64,000 nt of DNA, taken from assembly GCA_029891345.1 (NCBI GenBank), contig CM057009.1, positions 86,475,916-86,539,915 of the forward strand, in the 5' to 3' direction. Numbering within the stretch: position 1 is the first letter of the stretch; the number at the start of each line of letters is the position of its first letter. Source of the stretch: Dryococelus australis (Eukaryota; Arthropoda; Insecta; Phasmatodea; Phasmatidae). A program made the position numbers and the translations under genes. Below the pieces are notes generated by a model, which was not told the origin of the DNA, ran no database searches, and worked only from the letters and a program-made list of their open reading frames with translations. Below are positions 33,324-46,599 of the stretch, in pieces.

Positions 33324-36300
33324 CATGTGCTTTCTTATGCTAACTGCTGCATGTTTCCAGATGCATCGAAATTACAAGCATGCAACTCATAAATAAGCTC
33401 ATTCATGAGCAAGTATTAAGGAATAATAACACTGTCCATTGTTAATTCACTAAGTTTACTATAGTAAACTAGTAGGAAATAATGAACTAATGAGCTAAGC
33501 ATATAATAATTTCCCTGCTGAATTTCGCATAAAATAAAAATAATACACATATCTCAAGTAACCAAGTGTATGAAAAATGAAATAATATCTAAAACTAAGA
33601 AAAAAAACTCCTAGCACTTGTAAGAAACACCATAACAGTCCATCCTTATTTAGTAATGGCTGTACGTTACAGTTACTGCCCACGTAACAATGTTAACAAA
33701 CAATTGACAGGCAAGATGGTTGTACACAGCAATAAACAAAGTGTGATTATTACTACGCTTGATGGTAAACGAACCATGGCAGAAAGGGGATAAAACACAC
33801 AAATAAACATAGATAAAGAAAAGAGAAAGCGATGTTAACTGTTTAGCTTCTGACAAAAGATGATGGCTCAACATACATAATGCTAATAAACATATAAATT
33901 AGCAAACATAGGAAAGTAACTGAGAATAAACATGCGACGGGCAACCGAACGTAATTCAAACAACTTCAACCACACACATACGTTACGTTGCTGTGGTCAA
34001 GACCGCCTCTCTAGTAAACTTAATTTTGGCCATAAGCATGGTTATCAGTACCATTTGGTTTCTGCCACTAACATATATAAAAAATACTACCAAAAGTTAT
34101 ATTAAGAATGAAGGAAATTCTTGCTGTATAAATGTGGCACAAATCGTAAAAATGAAGGACTACTGCAATATCACAATATAAATAAACACCAGAAGTTACA
34201 CAATTAAATTATAAGCAGCAGGGAGTTAAAAGAGATGAACTAGGCATTTTTATGACCTTTTATTTTAAAATGAAATTTATAAATATGGAAGTTTCTCACA
34301 ACTCTTATGCAAGACGATAAAAATTGCACAACATTAAACTGAGTATAATAATTAAATTACATAAATGATGCTGTGAAAAAGTGGTGCCACTCACAAGAAA
34401 CGGTTTTATTAATTTTAGTTATATTTACATTTATGATCATAATACTAAGAGACAACATACTTGTGTTGGACTTACAGGTTACTGTTACCCTTGAAAACAT
34501 TACTTTAGGCACTGCAGTAAAGAGGTAATGGGATATAATGCTTGGGGGAAACACTGATTACACCATAAAATACCCAAAAAAACAAAACTCTGTATTTAGG
34601 TCCACCAGTTATAGAACTCATAGTGGGAGGATGACAAAACCCTTCACCTTTGATATAACAGGACGTTCACTTGCAGATCAGTATTAAATTTTAAGCGTTG
34701 ATTGCAGGGAAAACTTAAGTTGTTAATTACGGGTAATTGTGATAATTGTGTGTTTGCTACTATAATGTTACGATAAAACTACATTGAATTGTGCAGAAAA
34801 ATTAAGTTCTGCCACAATTTATGATGAGGAAAAGGAGATCTGGTTCCGTTGTTGTCTTGTAATAATTATTTTAGTAAGTTTCAGATACCATACTATTTTA
34901 TTTTGTGTATTTTGCTTACAAACAACAGGATATTTGCTTTTGAACACATTTTTGTAACTAATGTAGTCTTGCATTACAATGAAGGTTTACCTACTAGGGT
35001 TTGCATTGAAAATTGCATGAATCATACACGTGTATAAAGAAGTAAGTTTAAATAAAAAATTTAACTGTCACAGTTACAGCAGATCAAAGTCATAAATTTG
35101 TGTCTTTGTATTGAAATTCCAGGGACCCAAAGATTATGCATTTACGGATATTTATTGGTTTACTTTCTTTATTACTTGTTCCACAGCTACTTGATTTACT
35201 GCTGATATTGCATGCAATGATTCCTTTAACCTTTAATTTGGCTATTATTTATTTCTAGGTCTGGTTGGTTAACAGAATTTTTGGTTTGGTTGGGTTTTTC
35301 TTATAAGAACCGAAACTGACCCAAATTCTCAGAAAAAAACCTTACCTGTCAGGTTTTTGTGTACCTAAGTTAAAACAAACAAATTATTAAAATTAACCAA
35401 ATAATGTCACTGCCATTTAAATTAGGGTATGTAGCGTGCTAATGACATTATATTTACAATTTTACTACTTACATGTTGTAGCATTAAAATAATTTTTACA
35501 TTTCTCTGGGATAAAGAGGTTATGGTTTGCCAATAAACCATGCATTGCCAATGCTGCAATACTATTTTATTGTGTCCTATTTTATTTAATTCTGTACGCA
35601 AATGTTAGTAACTTAAATTACTTCAATTATAATTTCATTTTATCGAAGCAAGTAAACAGCTTTCTCATAAATATTAAGCAAATAAATATGTCGCTATGAA
35701 ACCAGTCCTGTCGCTCTTTCTCATGCAGTTTTCCATTTCCGGTGAACGGGTATTGACTCAAGTTTTGTTCATTGCATGGACACAATACTGTATAGGATAA
35801 TTTTTTCTTGTTACGATTCTCTGCTTGAGGACTGCTTTGTCATTTTCTTCTGCAACGCCAATCAATTTGAGTTAACCACTACGTTTTTTAACAGCCATAT
35901 TATAAACCAGCTATGGTCTCACCATTGTGTGAGGCCGTGTTCCATAGTCTATATGAATGTAGGAATATTTTTAGCGAGGTTTTATACCACTTGCATTGGT
36001 TGCTGCAGATATTTGTTTACGTTCTTTCAGGTGAAACAACTTCCATACAAGTTGAGTGAAATTCCATTTTTCTCAAAATTAAGCAAACAAAATATGTTTT
36101 CATAGCAGCTGGTTAATGTTGTAGAAATGCATGCTGATGCAAATGTATTAATTTTTCTCATAGAGTGATTGATGTGTTTGCCAAAAATGAAAGTGAATTT
36201 GATACCAGACTTTTCATGTGCATAAATGTTTTTACTGTAAATTTTTGTGTTCTGTTTTACATAAAAGAACTTTTTCAGCAGCAGGTTTTAATAATAGTGC

Positions 36301-37106
36301 AAATTGAGTGTGATACTGGTGTTGAACAGAACTATTATGATGCTAAGAAAAACACACATGTTATATACTAGATGTCCCAGACCTACCGTACCAGCCCGTT
36401 TTCTCGAAAATGGTGCATCTTAGATTTTTTGGGTAAAATGCTTTGTAGGCAAACCTTGAAGGATGAATTGAATGGTGAACACTACAGTGTATAGAATCTG
36501 TGGTAAGCTAGAGGAAACCAAGATAAGTTCTGAATTTCAAGTAGGGTGATTGATGTTTTTAGATATAGTGAAACAATAATCAATAAACATTTGCTAGATA
36601 TGAAAGCCAATTTGACAACAGACATTTTGTGTGCATAAATATTTTTGTAATCTTTGTTGTACTCATAAAAATATGTAGCCATGACCAACCCTAACTAGAA
36701 CCGACATTTTAAACAACCAAATCGAACTAAAAGTGTTTATAACCCATCAGCTCAATTTATTTAATTAATTTTACAATTATTTATGTATTTATTTATTTAC
36801 TTATTTGTTATTCATCTGTTTATATAAGTAGTAATAATTTTTTACTAATAAAATTATTGTTATGAGTATGATTATTTATACCCATTTATTTTTTCATTCT
36901 ATTTTCATCTACTCATTCAGTTACTCTTTTTTTTTTTCTAAAGTTCCCTCTACAATTAGGGCTGTTCACCCCTCTCTACTCAAAGGTAATTTAATTACTA
37001 ATTACTTGCTGCCACAGATTATATACTCATGAGAGCTGTAAAGTAGTACAGCCCAATTTAGTAATACTGTAATTCTATTTTCATGTATAATTTTATTTGA
37101 TATCAT
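33324..37106. other. No supported gene
   Basis: AT-rich DNA. Two diverged copies of a segment of about 150 bases lie at about 36160-36270 and 36540-36670, sharing a GTGATTGATGT start and a GTGCATAAAT(G/A)TTTTT block. No coding similarity was recognised. Confidence 0.4.
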
Positions 37107-38171
37107 TGTTAGTTATTAAGGTGGTAGGTGGAAGTAGTTGTGCAGTTGTAGTCCCAGGATGCCATTCCACTCGCGGCTAAACAGTGAGTCGAGATCTTTA
37201 TCAGGGTTATGATGTCACCACGTGGCTTGTTTGCTACCACGAACACACAACTCTTCTGCTCCATTGTTGGCCACGGAGCACGCCAAATGCATGTACAGGA
37301 GGGGTATGGCTACTTACACTTTGAAAATGAGTGTGACCACATGCACATTAGATCCAGAGTCATCTGGCATTTATTGCAAAGTAATCAAACATAAAATGTG
37401 CGAGGAACTGTATGAACTCGGAAGTAATGATACAGAACATTATATTAACATTGTGACAAAACACTTGCATGAGGCCTTGCCTGAACCAGCATAAAAATTA
37501 CGTAGTTACGTTATGAAAAAAAGCCTAAGGGCGAAATAATTATTTAAGGGCCATCTGAGTCAACAGAAGTACCAGGCCGTCTGCAGGGGCAAAGTAAAAA
37601 AATTTTAGAAATGAATTATACAGACCGAACTACGAATTGGAGAAGACAAAGTTGAAACCCCTGCAAGCCACGTGGCAAGCGTCCGTCTGGCTTGAGCTCC
37701 GACAAGAGACTACCGAATGGCAGAATGGCTGTTAAAAGCAGGGACAGTCTCCATTGCCGTAAGTGGAGGCCCCGGTTGACCATGTGCATGGATATGAAGC
37801 GTGGAGAGATGTACTATACTGTTCGCAAAAACATGCAGAGGAGTGCAAAGCGAAACAAACACACAAAATATATTACATGCTAACAGAAACCCTTGGCTTG
37901 TGGCTTTGGCTATTGCTAGCAACAAGAATTTTACAAGTGTGTGTTGCAAAACAGATACGGCAAAGCCTTACATGCAAATTCACAAATATGAGCACAAGAG
38001 TGCATTGCAAAAAAAATACACAAAATTTCTTACTTACTAACATAAACCCTTTTGCTGGTAGCTTTCGTCATAGCCCACTTACAGTGAACTTAATACACAC
38101 ATGATGCAGCCCTGCTCCTTGTCCATGCATGATTCATGATGGGTTTATGCTGGCCAAGGGACAAGGTTGAA
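37107..38171 (-). repeat. 3' LTR of the Gypsy-type element
   Basis: Shares long blocks with 42817-43707, for example GGAAGTAGTTGTGCAGTTGT and GACATTATATTAACA-like segments, in the same orientation. It is longer than the other copy, apparently through an insertion at about 37850-38030. Confidence 0.8.
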
Positions 38172-39269
38172 TGACAAAGAACCTCCCTGCTAGGCCTTCA
38201 TGGACGCAATCGTCCAGGACCAGAATACATGCATTGTGATGTACTGTTGAGTGGCACTGAGCATCCTGGCTCGGAGGGTGATATGCGCAAGAAGTGGTTG
38301 GGGGGAGAGAGTTGCAACAGGAATGAACCCACCTGTGACAGTAAGTGCTTAAGTTGTAACATGTCAGTGTTGCATCCCCGGGGATAGGGGGTTGGGTGAA
38401 CTCTCTATGCTGTGTATGTCATCCACGGGTCCTCCTATTCCTGCAGGGAAGTGGGGTCATGTATGAACCAGGCATCTTAAGCCCTGTCTCTAGAGAGGTC
38501 TGTAATGTAGATACCCTGCATCCCCCCGGCCTTACCCACGTTGGGGGCTCTTTGTCGTGACCACTGCGCAGCAGAGGATGGAATGATACAGGGACATATC
38601 CGGTGGCCAATAGCACCAGGGTGTTTCACATGTTTCAGGTGTTTCGGGTAGTGATAGGCTGATTCACTATAGGCTAGCAGAAACCCACCAAATCTGATTA
38701 TGTATGCTCTGTGCCAAATTCCTAGTCCTCTGGCAGGAAACCAAGGAAATCTGGTAATGAAGTCAAGGGACAGTCAATAACGCACTTAGAACCTGTGCCC
38801 ATGAGGAAGGCTGTCTAGGTGGCCCAAGGTGTGGGGTTCCTGGGTGGGAACCCCGCATAATGGGTGTTTCAACCTTGATATCCTGATATTCAGCACGAGG
38901 AAGGGGTCGCGAACACTCTGGCCAAGTCCACCTTGCCCTCTGTGTTGTGCGGCTCTGTAGGGGCGTCTGCGCCAGGTTGTATACTGTTGTTGTCTATGTT
39001 GCTTGCCGTGCGTAAATTGTTCCGGGAGATTTTCTTAAGCCTGTCGAGTGGCTTATGATAGTCCTCAGGCCTGCCCAACGGGTGACTAGCCCCGCTCAAA
39101 ACTGTCTCTGCACTGCTTACAAGGGGTGTGCACATGCATACACCCATTACCCTGGTTAAAGTTTTAGGGGTTGAGGGGAAGTTACAGGTGTGTGACCCGT
39201 GATGTAGGCCATCTGTTGGACATGCGCTAAGTCTCTTTCATGCTGCACCCTCCCTCCATGATGTACAGA
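38172..39269. other. Degraded interior next to the 3' LTR
   Basis: Expected to hold the integrase C-terminus and polypurine tract. No readable coding remains. Composition is GC-rich like the rest of the interior. Confidence 0.4.
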
Positions 39270-40010
39270 ACTTTCCTTTGGCTCCTCCTGGTCCTGCACC
39301 TCTAGCTGACCTGGCTTTCACAGGTCCTCCCCTTGCAGCAACTGTGCAGGTGACACCCCATTTGTGGCATTTGCGCACTTACGCAAACAAAACAGTGCCC
39401 AGAGAAAGTGTACATCCTACTTTGCATGGTCTTCGTGGATGCCTACCCGCAACTGGGCGTTCATCTCCTGGTTCCAGCGCTAAGTTGGGTTGCCCTGCAG
39501 GTGGTAGAAAAGGGTGGTGTGGTGCATCAACATGCGCAGTCTGTCTGCCATCAGAAGCCCGCAAACTGGGTGCTGTTGTCTGTCAGGTGCATCCAGTGAT
39601 AACACCATCGGGGGAAGAACTCTATCTCCAGCAGGTGGGCGATTGTACTGGCCCAGATATTACTGACTGGGAATGCCTCCACCCAGTATGTGAAGAGGTC
39701 AGTCACAACGACAACAAAGGGTTTGCTCATGGTGGTTCTGGGTTATGGGTCCATGACTTCAAGGGCGACAGCATCAAATACCTGGGTTGGTCCCCTTGGC
39801 ATTGTTTTTACGTGCCATTGTGGTGGCGGGCCTCTTTGTCTATGCCAAGCCAGTGAAAGTGTTTGCTTATGGTGCACGTTGTCTCATCGGTGCTGGGGTG
39901 GCCTGCTAAGGTGTCGTGGGATAATTGATACACAGCCACACTGGTTGGCTGCGACACAAACACACTCCGGGAGGCATTGTGGTGGTGCACGCAGCACTGG
40001 AGGATATCAT
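39270..40010 (-). pseudogene. Integrase relic of the Gypsy-type element
   Basis: Zinc-binding HHCC domain remnant at 39808-39990 (LSHDTLAGHPSTDETTCTI then FHWLGI), then a decayed core in which a TDNSTQF segment near 39570 corresponds to the second catalytic Asp. The region downstream to 38180 is too degraded to read. Confidence 0.65.
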
Positions 40011-40339
40011 TGACTGACCGGTAATGATCCAGGTGCCCGAACTCGTATGCCGCCTGCCTGTTATGTGCAAACTCATCTATCGCCTATATACTAAGGACCT
40101 CGCTTAGACTTTGTCAAAGGTCCAATTTTAGTTAATTTGTGCCATCATGCATGCCACCTCCGGAGACTGGTCTGGAGGCAAGTCGACTCATTCACTATCA
40201 TGGCACTGAGCAAGGATGTTGGCTCAGGTTGTGTTGTCACGTGCTTGAAAGTCGGGTTGGGATGGCAGGACAGCTTTTCTGTAAGCTCGCTGTATTTTCC
40301 AGGGATGTGCTGAACGACAAAGTTCAGTGATTGGATTGC

Positions 40340-41336
40340 GAGAGTCTACTGAGTGAACTTAGACATGACTGCGAGGCAATTGTACTCATTCACGTAATAA
40401 AAATTCTCGGCCATCTCCCATTTTGTGCTTGCATAAACAATGACAAGGTGTTTGCCCTGGTTGTCCACCTGGTATAACACTGCGTCCAAACCCTCCTGGC
40501 TCACGTCTGTTTGTTCATAGAAGCAGTGGAAATAGTCGGGATGGGTGAACAGGTGAGATACATGGCAGTTAATAGACCAGTGTACCCATCCAGCACCCAC
40601 ACTGTGAGTGCTTGGATGATTGTGGGGGCATCCTGCAGACCAAAGGCGATGGAGAGGAAATGGAACTGCCAGCAGTCTGGCACAGTGAACATGGTCTTGG
40701 GCCTGTCCTCTGGTCTCACTAAGATTTGCCAAAAGCCACACTTGAGGTCTAATGCGGAAAAAACCTTGGCCTGTTCCAGCCCTGCCATTATGTCTGAGAG
40801 GTTTAATAATTGGAGGGGAGGAGGGGGGGCACATTCACAGTTATCTTGTTCACAAGCTTGAAATTGACACAGCATCATGTCATCTTTTTTATCTGCCATG
40901 ATTACTTGACAGTTATATGGGCTCTCACTAGGCTCAATCACACTGTCTTTTAGTGTCTCCATGACCTGGTCCAAAATATCCTCTTGTTTGGCGCCGTCAT
41001 AGTTAATAGGTCTCACTAAAACAGGGGCAGTCGACACTGAGCTTTCATGCTGAGGGAAGGTGATCTGTTGCAACAAGTCCAACACTGCTAACACGTCAGG
41101 ATGTTGGTTCAGCACAGAATGAAACACTGGCATGTGCTTGGGCGAAACCCTTTCACTGAATTCATCGGTGACACAGGACCCATAAGGAAGATAGGGAGCT
41201 CATTCTTGATACCGTAATCAGTATGTAGGCCGGCAGTGCCGATATGAAGTCGATCCTTGCTTACATCAATGTTGGCATCTTGCTCGCGCAGCCATGGTTG
41301 CCCCAGAATGATGTCCTTCCGCAGCACCTCTATCAA
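40340..41336 (-). pseudogene. Protease end, reverse transcriptase and RNase H relic
   Basis: DIILGQPWLREQDANI (about 41300) is the retropepsin C-terminus. RT follows: a VIEPSESPYNCQVIMADKKD block (about 40940), FSALDLKCGFWQI (about 40740, with the first catalytic Asp), FLSIAFGLQDAPTI (about 40640) and a frameshift just at the YxDD region (about 40560), where the other frame no longer shows the DD pair. RNase H remnants (EGLDAVLYQVDNQGKHLVI, EYNCLAVM) follow to 40340. Confidence 0.85.
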
Positions 41337-41559
41337 AATGGCAGTGGCAGTAGTGGCCAGGTCTCATTTCTGGACAGCAATGGTCGTCCAGCCCCGGATC
41401 CTCGCTGGCGGGCCCCTGGTGGCGAGGCTGAACAATCTCGGTTCCGCCGTCAGCTGTTAGGCAGGCACGAGGGATCAGTGTTGAAAGTTGTGCATCCCTG
41501 GCATTTCAATCAGGACTACCCTAGGTTGTCTATCCACCAGGATGTGTAGCAGGCCCTAT

Positions 41560-42370
41560 CGCTTGCCAAGATGTTCCCCAGTAAGGGAGTGTTGTTGGCC
41601 CCTGCATCATCATGGAAAGGTGTCAGCTGGTTGTCTATCCAAGGGGGTGTGGCGTAGCCGGTCTGGCACCCCCTAGCATCTGTTTCTCAGCTGATGAGTC
41701 TCCACCTTGAAGACGAATATGAGGGCGTACTCTTGGTGCCAATGGTGGGTGACTTTGTGCCAGCATTAGCAGCAAGGCGGGGGCGATCCCCCTGCCTGTG
41801 GCTGTGCCCTCCTCGATCCTGTGCAGCCTGCCTGCTGTACCCTGGATGTTGTGGAGGCAGCGGCTGAGCTGGGGCTGGCATCGGCAGCTGGACGGCAGTG
41901 GTGCGGAGTACATCACGACGGCCAGGGCATCCTTAGGGTAGACCCCGGGTGGAGCCCTTCAGGTCGAGGTTGGGGTGAGCATGGCATGTCGCCCATAGAT
42001 CTGCCCCAGGTCACGCTCCACTGCACACACCTGATGGATGAAACCCTTCGCGCCCCAATGCGTGGACTTGCGGAGGTGTTGATGGAGCTTGGAGTAGGAG
42101 CTCAGTTATCAACTTGAGGACAGAGTCTTCTACCTTGCTCTCATGAATTTCCCAGGGTTCTACTAGGACTAGCCCTCAAATGTTGGCAGCAGAAAGCACA
42201 GTGATTGTCCTGCTGGCCGGCGTGGTACAAGCTGCAAGTCCAATTTTGGCACTGCTGCGTCTAGGTGAGCATGCGGCGTAAAACGAGTTTCGCAAGAAAA
42301 GAACTTGTGGGTGAAGGATAGGCGTACACTCTTATTAGTGCCGTCTCTGTATTTATGGTGGTAGCACCTC
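41560..42370 (-). pseudogene. gag C-terminus and protease relic of the Gypsy-type element
   Basis: A WHKVTHHWHQE segment at about 41735-41775 looks like the remains of a CCHC knuckle whose last Cys is Tyr. At about 41600 the reading DAGANNTPLLGN fits the D(T/S)GA active-site loop of retropepsin with Ala at the second position. The gag capsid upstream is too decayed to delimit. Confidence 0.5.
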
Positions 42371-42816
42371 ACACAGCACGCTGTTTCGCCAGTCGGATCA
42401 ATGCCCAGTGTAGTAGAGCGCTGACCACGTGGTTCGGAGGCCTAATTGATGTCCGCTCTGCCAGCCTCTTTAATGTCCGCGCAAATGCACATTTTGTTGT
42501 ACATACCAGTGGCATGTTTCATCTGTGCTTGGCGATGGCATACACACATGATACACATGCATGGGCCTGTGCCTTTCCCCATGGTAATGTTACTTTTTAT
42601 TGGAACCCAACAGATGTTACCAGTTACCATTACTCCATGTGTGGCCTTGGTGTTTGTGTGCCTGGCAGGAGAGAGAGCAAAAGGAAAAAGCAGAGTACCC
42701 ATGCACACGATACCACTCGATCTCTACACAAATCTCTACAGACTGTTCACTGTACTCATGTTTTGAGGCATTTATTGATGTCAGCCACATGCTGCCAGGC
42801 ACCGCATTAATTTTGG

Positions 42817-43707
42817 TGTTGGTTAGCAAGGTGGCTATTTGGAAGTAGTTGTGCAGTTGTAGTCCCAGGGCACCAGGCCATGATTTTGTGCACTGCCACA
42901 CAGTGAGAAGAGATTCTTACGAGGGTTGTGATGTCGCCACGTGGCTGGTTGCTAACACTGACATATAACTCTTCTGCTCTGTTGTTCGCCACGGAGCCCG
43001 CCAAATACAAGTACAAATGGGGATGATTATTTACACTTAGAAAATGAGTGTGACCACATACATATTATATCCAGAGCAATCCAGCATTTATTACAAAGTA
43101 ATTGAACATTATAATGTGTGGGGCACTGCACAAACTCAGAAAGAATGATACAGGACATTATATTAACACTGTGGCATAACACTTGCATGAAGCCTCACCA
43201 GAACCAGCATGAAAATTACGCAAAGTTACATTATCAAAGATAAAAGCCTATAGATGAAATAATTAGTAGAAGGCCCTCCGAGTCAACAGAAAGGCAAGGC
43301 CAGCTGTGGGCTCAAAGTAAAAATGTCTTATAAATTAATTGTACAGATAGAACTACGAATCAGAGAAGACAAGGTTGAAACCTGTGCACACCACGCAGCA
43401 TGTATCTGTCCGACTTAAGCCCCAATGATAGACTGCCGAATGGCCGTTGGAAGCAGGTACATTGGCCTATGCTGTAATTGGAGGCCATGGCTGACCATTT
43501 GCATGGATATGAAGCATGAAGAGATATTCTATACTGATTGCAAAAATGTGCACAGGGCAAAACAAGTAGACAAAATATCTTTGCTGGTAGATTCAGCCTT
43601 AGCCCATTTTTGGTGCACTTAACACATGCATTACACTCATTACTTGGCCCTGTTCCTTGTGCATGCATGACCAATGATGCGCTTACACCGGCCGAGTGAC
43701 GAAGTCA
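42817..43707 (-). repeat. 5' LTR of the Gypsy-type element
   Basis: Direct repeat of 37107-38171, by eye around 75-80 percent, which implies an old insertion. Reads TG...CA on the minus strand. No clear tRNA primer site could be read next to it at about 42795-42816. Confidence 0.75.
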
Positions 43708-45850
43708 GATGATATATTGTATGCTTTAAATACATAAAATAAACAAGTGATCCTAAGTAAGAGTGCAGTTGATATTGTTCCTTGCTGATAATGGTAATTT
43801 TATGTAAGTTTTCAAAGTCAGTTATTTCAGATAATTATTTTGATGCATTAGCTGAGTCATGACTTAGGACCACTGGAAAGCAAAATTAAGCAGTTGCAAA
43901 TGAATATTAAATGTTTTCTTGATGTGCTGTGAGAAGATCTTGATAGCCCACATTAACATTTATGTCCAGCTCAGTTATGATCTGCTTATAATTTTTGACA
44001 CGGGATCTAATGTAAAATTGTTAGCAGATATTCTTTGACGAGAAGGTTGCAGATGTGCTCAAGGTGATATTGTGTCACCGCACCTCTCCTGCAAGCCGCT
44101 CTAGACAATGTATTGGACAGTTAGTAGAACTTGAACAGCACAGCAAAGAATTGGAACCAATGTTACGAAATCACACAATGATTTGGCAACTATTCACTAT
44201 CAGCTTTTAAACTGAATGACTAGTATTTGTGTTGATGTTCATGTGGTGACCCCATACCAGTTATGGCTGCACTCGATTCTTTTTGTGAATTAGGGTACCA
44301 TCTTGCCAGCACATATGAACATTGGTGCTGATAATTCCTGGCTAACAATTGCAAAATTCTCGAAGGCCACTCCTTGATTTAATGCTGAAATGCATATGTG
44401 TTGGCAATGTGCATCTCATGTATCCATTTTGTCTCACTGTAATTACACTCATGATAAATATCATGACAGGGTGGCCAGCATCAGGGAAAATAGGAAAAAC
44501 CTCTAAGTGTATGAGAATTCTGCATTTATAGAAAGTGAGGTAGATATCAGGTCAGCGAATATAGCTAAAATTGCTAGAAATCAATTTAATAAGGAAATAA
44601 AATATTGAATTCTAGCAATTGCTATTTGCCATCTCATGAATTGTACTGTGCATTATTTTTTATTCTACCTTTGTTAGATTGCTTTTCAAGCTCTTGAGGA
44701 CAATGTTTTTCCATTATATTTAGTAATAATGAATTATTATTAATATATTCGTGGCTGAATTTTTTCCTCTTTATTCACCAAGAATTGACATAGTGGAAAA
44801 CAAGATATTTCGGTGCCAGCCTCAGATTTTGTTAAATATTATTAAAATTATAATTTAAACACTTGCGTTTCTTAGTGAATAGCTACATTTTATAACGCAT
44901 TGTCTGTTTGTTGGGACTTTTTTTCTGGTACTAAACAGCTAGTATTCCATCAAACACCTTTTATTTCCACATATACACATTATTATATAAATATTTGATA
45001 CTTCATTGAAAAGCATATCTTAAGGAAGGTTACGTCCGGGCTACCCCTGAATGTGGTGTTTAATTTAATGTCTAATATGCAAGATAAAAATATTAAATGA
45101 TTATAAACACTAAGGTAAACAACACAGTAAACATGATAAACACTACCGCATATCAGTAAAGTTGGAGAAGTGGTGGTAGACAATAAACACTGTATGTTGG
45201 TCAGGGAATAATAACAGGATACCTGGAAAATTCAGGGAAATGTCATTGAATTTGTTATAAGTAGTCTGCTAGCCACCGTGAATAATTATTTGATATAATA
45301 AAATTAATGCAGTGTGATAATATATATTCATTAGCACAAAAAGACACATGATAATAATTAGGGTATATTTGGTCTTGATTGGCAAATAAAACAGAAAAAC
45401 AATTTCAAATTTACCACAGCAACAACATTTTACTAGTCTTCAAAGTCCAGTCTGTGGACTGCATCACTTGCAGGCCTTGCTCTTGAGCTTACATGTGTTA
45501 ACATAAATTATGAAGTCCTTAAAACCTGTCACAGTTTGTTTGCTCGGTGGGGATACTATATCAATAATTTTGATAGCACTTCATTAGAGCTTATGTATGT
45601 TTTTGACCTGTGGGTGCATTCACAACATTTATAACAGAGCTAATTATTTCACCAACTTCGATACTTGATTTTGCATAAAATCTGTAGTGTGTATGTACCA
45701 ACTCTTCCACTTGGATTTAACTGTTTGTGAAAAAATGAAATTCAGAATGGCTTAATTGCAAGAATGAAATGCAGAATGGCTTAATTGCAAGTTTCTTTTG
45801 GTCCAGATGACTGTACATAAAGTGTGAACAAAGTTCTTGTGTCCATCAGA
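43708..45850. other. No supported gene
   Basis: AT-rich spacer between the two Gypsy-type relics. A perfect-but-one tandem duplication of 29 bases occurs at 45734-45791. Confidence 0.4.
45734..45791. repeat. Two tandem copies of a 29-bp unit
   Basis: AATGAAAT(T/G)CAGAATGGCTTAATTGCAAG repeated twice with one difference. Confidence 0.95.
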
Positions 45851-45855
45851 ATCAC

Positions 45856-46218
45856 TTATGGTGTGGTGCATTTATGGACAAAACATTTACTTTTTTCTAA
45901 AACAGCTTTAGCTGTAGCCTGCAATAGGACATAAAGTTTACATATTTGGGAATCACATCTTAGTGGGATAGTATAAACAATGGGGATGCTATCCTCATAC
46001 ACAAAGCTTACGTCGGCAGGGGTCCAATAGACCCCTGCATGGGTATAAAAAGTGGTTGGCGCTGCGAGAAGGACTGGGAAAACAAAACACAGTGCAGCCA
46101 CAACCTTGGCTGCGTGACGTATGGGGCGAGCTCCCCTCTCTTCTGCTGGAGTTTGGCCAGCGATTTGTGTCACCATGGTGAGGGCGTGGCGTATGCACAG
46201 AGCGTGCCTTGCACCCAT
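45856..46218 (-). CDS. Putative env-like N-terminal fragment
   Basis: A 120-codon open stretch directly after the integrase. A hydrophobic segment (AALCFVFPVLLAAP) resembles a signal peptide and is followed by an ectodomain-like GVYWTPADVSFVYED and IPLRCDSQICKL. Position after integrase is where errantivirus-like Gypsy elements carry env. No transmembrane anchor or cleavage site is visible, and similarity is by pattern only. It may equally be fortuitous. Confidence 0.4.
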   Translation of the reverse strand: MGARHALCIRHALTMVTQIAGQTPAEERGARPIRHAAKVVAALCFVFPVLLAAPTTFYTHAGVYWTPADVSFVYEDSIPIVYTIPLRCDSQICKLYVLLQATAKAVLEKSKCFVHKCTTP

Positions 46219-46599
46219 GCAGTGCTACCAGTGGCACCTGGCAGAGGAAGCAGCATTTTGTCGCTGTAGTGGTGCAGCACTCGTTCACAGGTTGGTGGCA
46301 GTGGTACGACTTCTCCACACACCCATGGTGCTGTAGTTGTCTCGTAGTGTGATGACAGGCAGGAAGACTGGGCCGGCGCTTCGCGCTGCTTTTTTCCTGC
46401 TTTGTCAAACACGTGCTGTGGTTAGCGTGTCCCAGCTGCGGCATGTACGACAGCATGGGCGGCACGTCCAACATCTTTCACAGTGGCTTGCGTTATTCTG
46501 CCCTTCTCAGTTTGACACTCTCATAAACTGTAACATATTTTAACGCATATATAAAACACTGAACAAATACACATTTACAGTTGAATGACTTAAAAAAAT

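Larger units (their letters stand above)
37107..43707 (-). mobile_element. Ty3/Gypsy-type LTR retrotransposon, degraded
   Basis: Two direct repeats (37107-38171 and 42817-43707) flank a GC-richer interior with gag/pol relics in minus orientation: zinc knuckle, retropepsin, RT, RNase H, then integrase. That domain order (RT-RH-IN) defines Ty3/Gypsy. LTR ends in minus orientation read TGACTTCG...AACA. I found no convincing target-site duplication, so the ends may be eroded or rearranged. Total length 6.6 kb. Confidence 0.85.

Noticed and set aside
39278-42810. Several long plus-strand ORFs (for example 39278-39856 and 42355-42810)
   Set aside because: They are antisense shadows in the GC-rich interior and LTR region of a minus-strand Gypsy-type element.
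37107-43707. Target-site duplication for the Gypsy-type element
   Set aside because: The bases outside the two LTRs (TCAT and GATG) do not match, so none is claimed.
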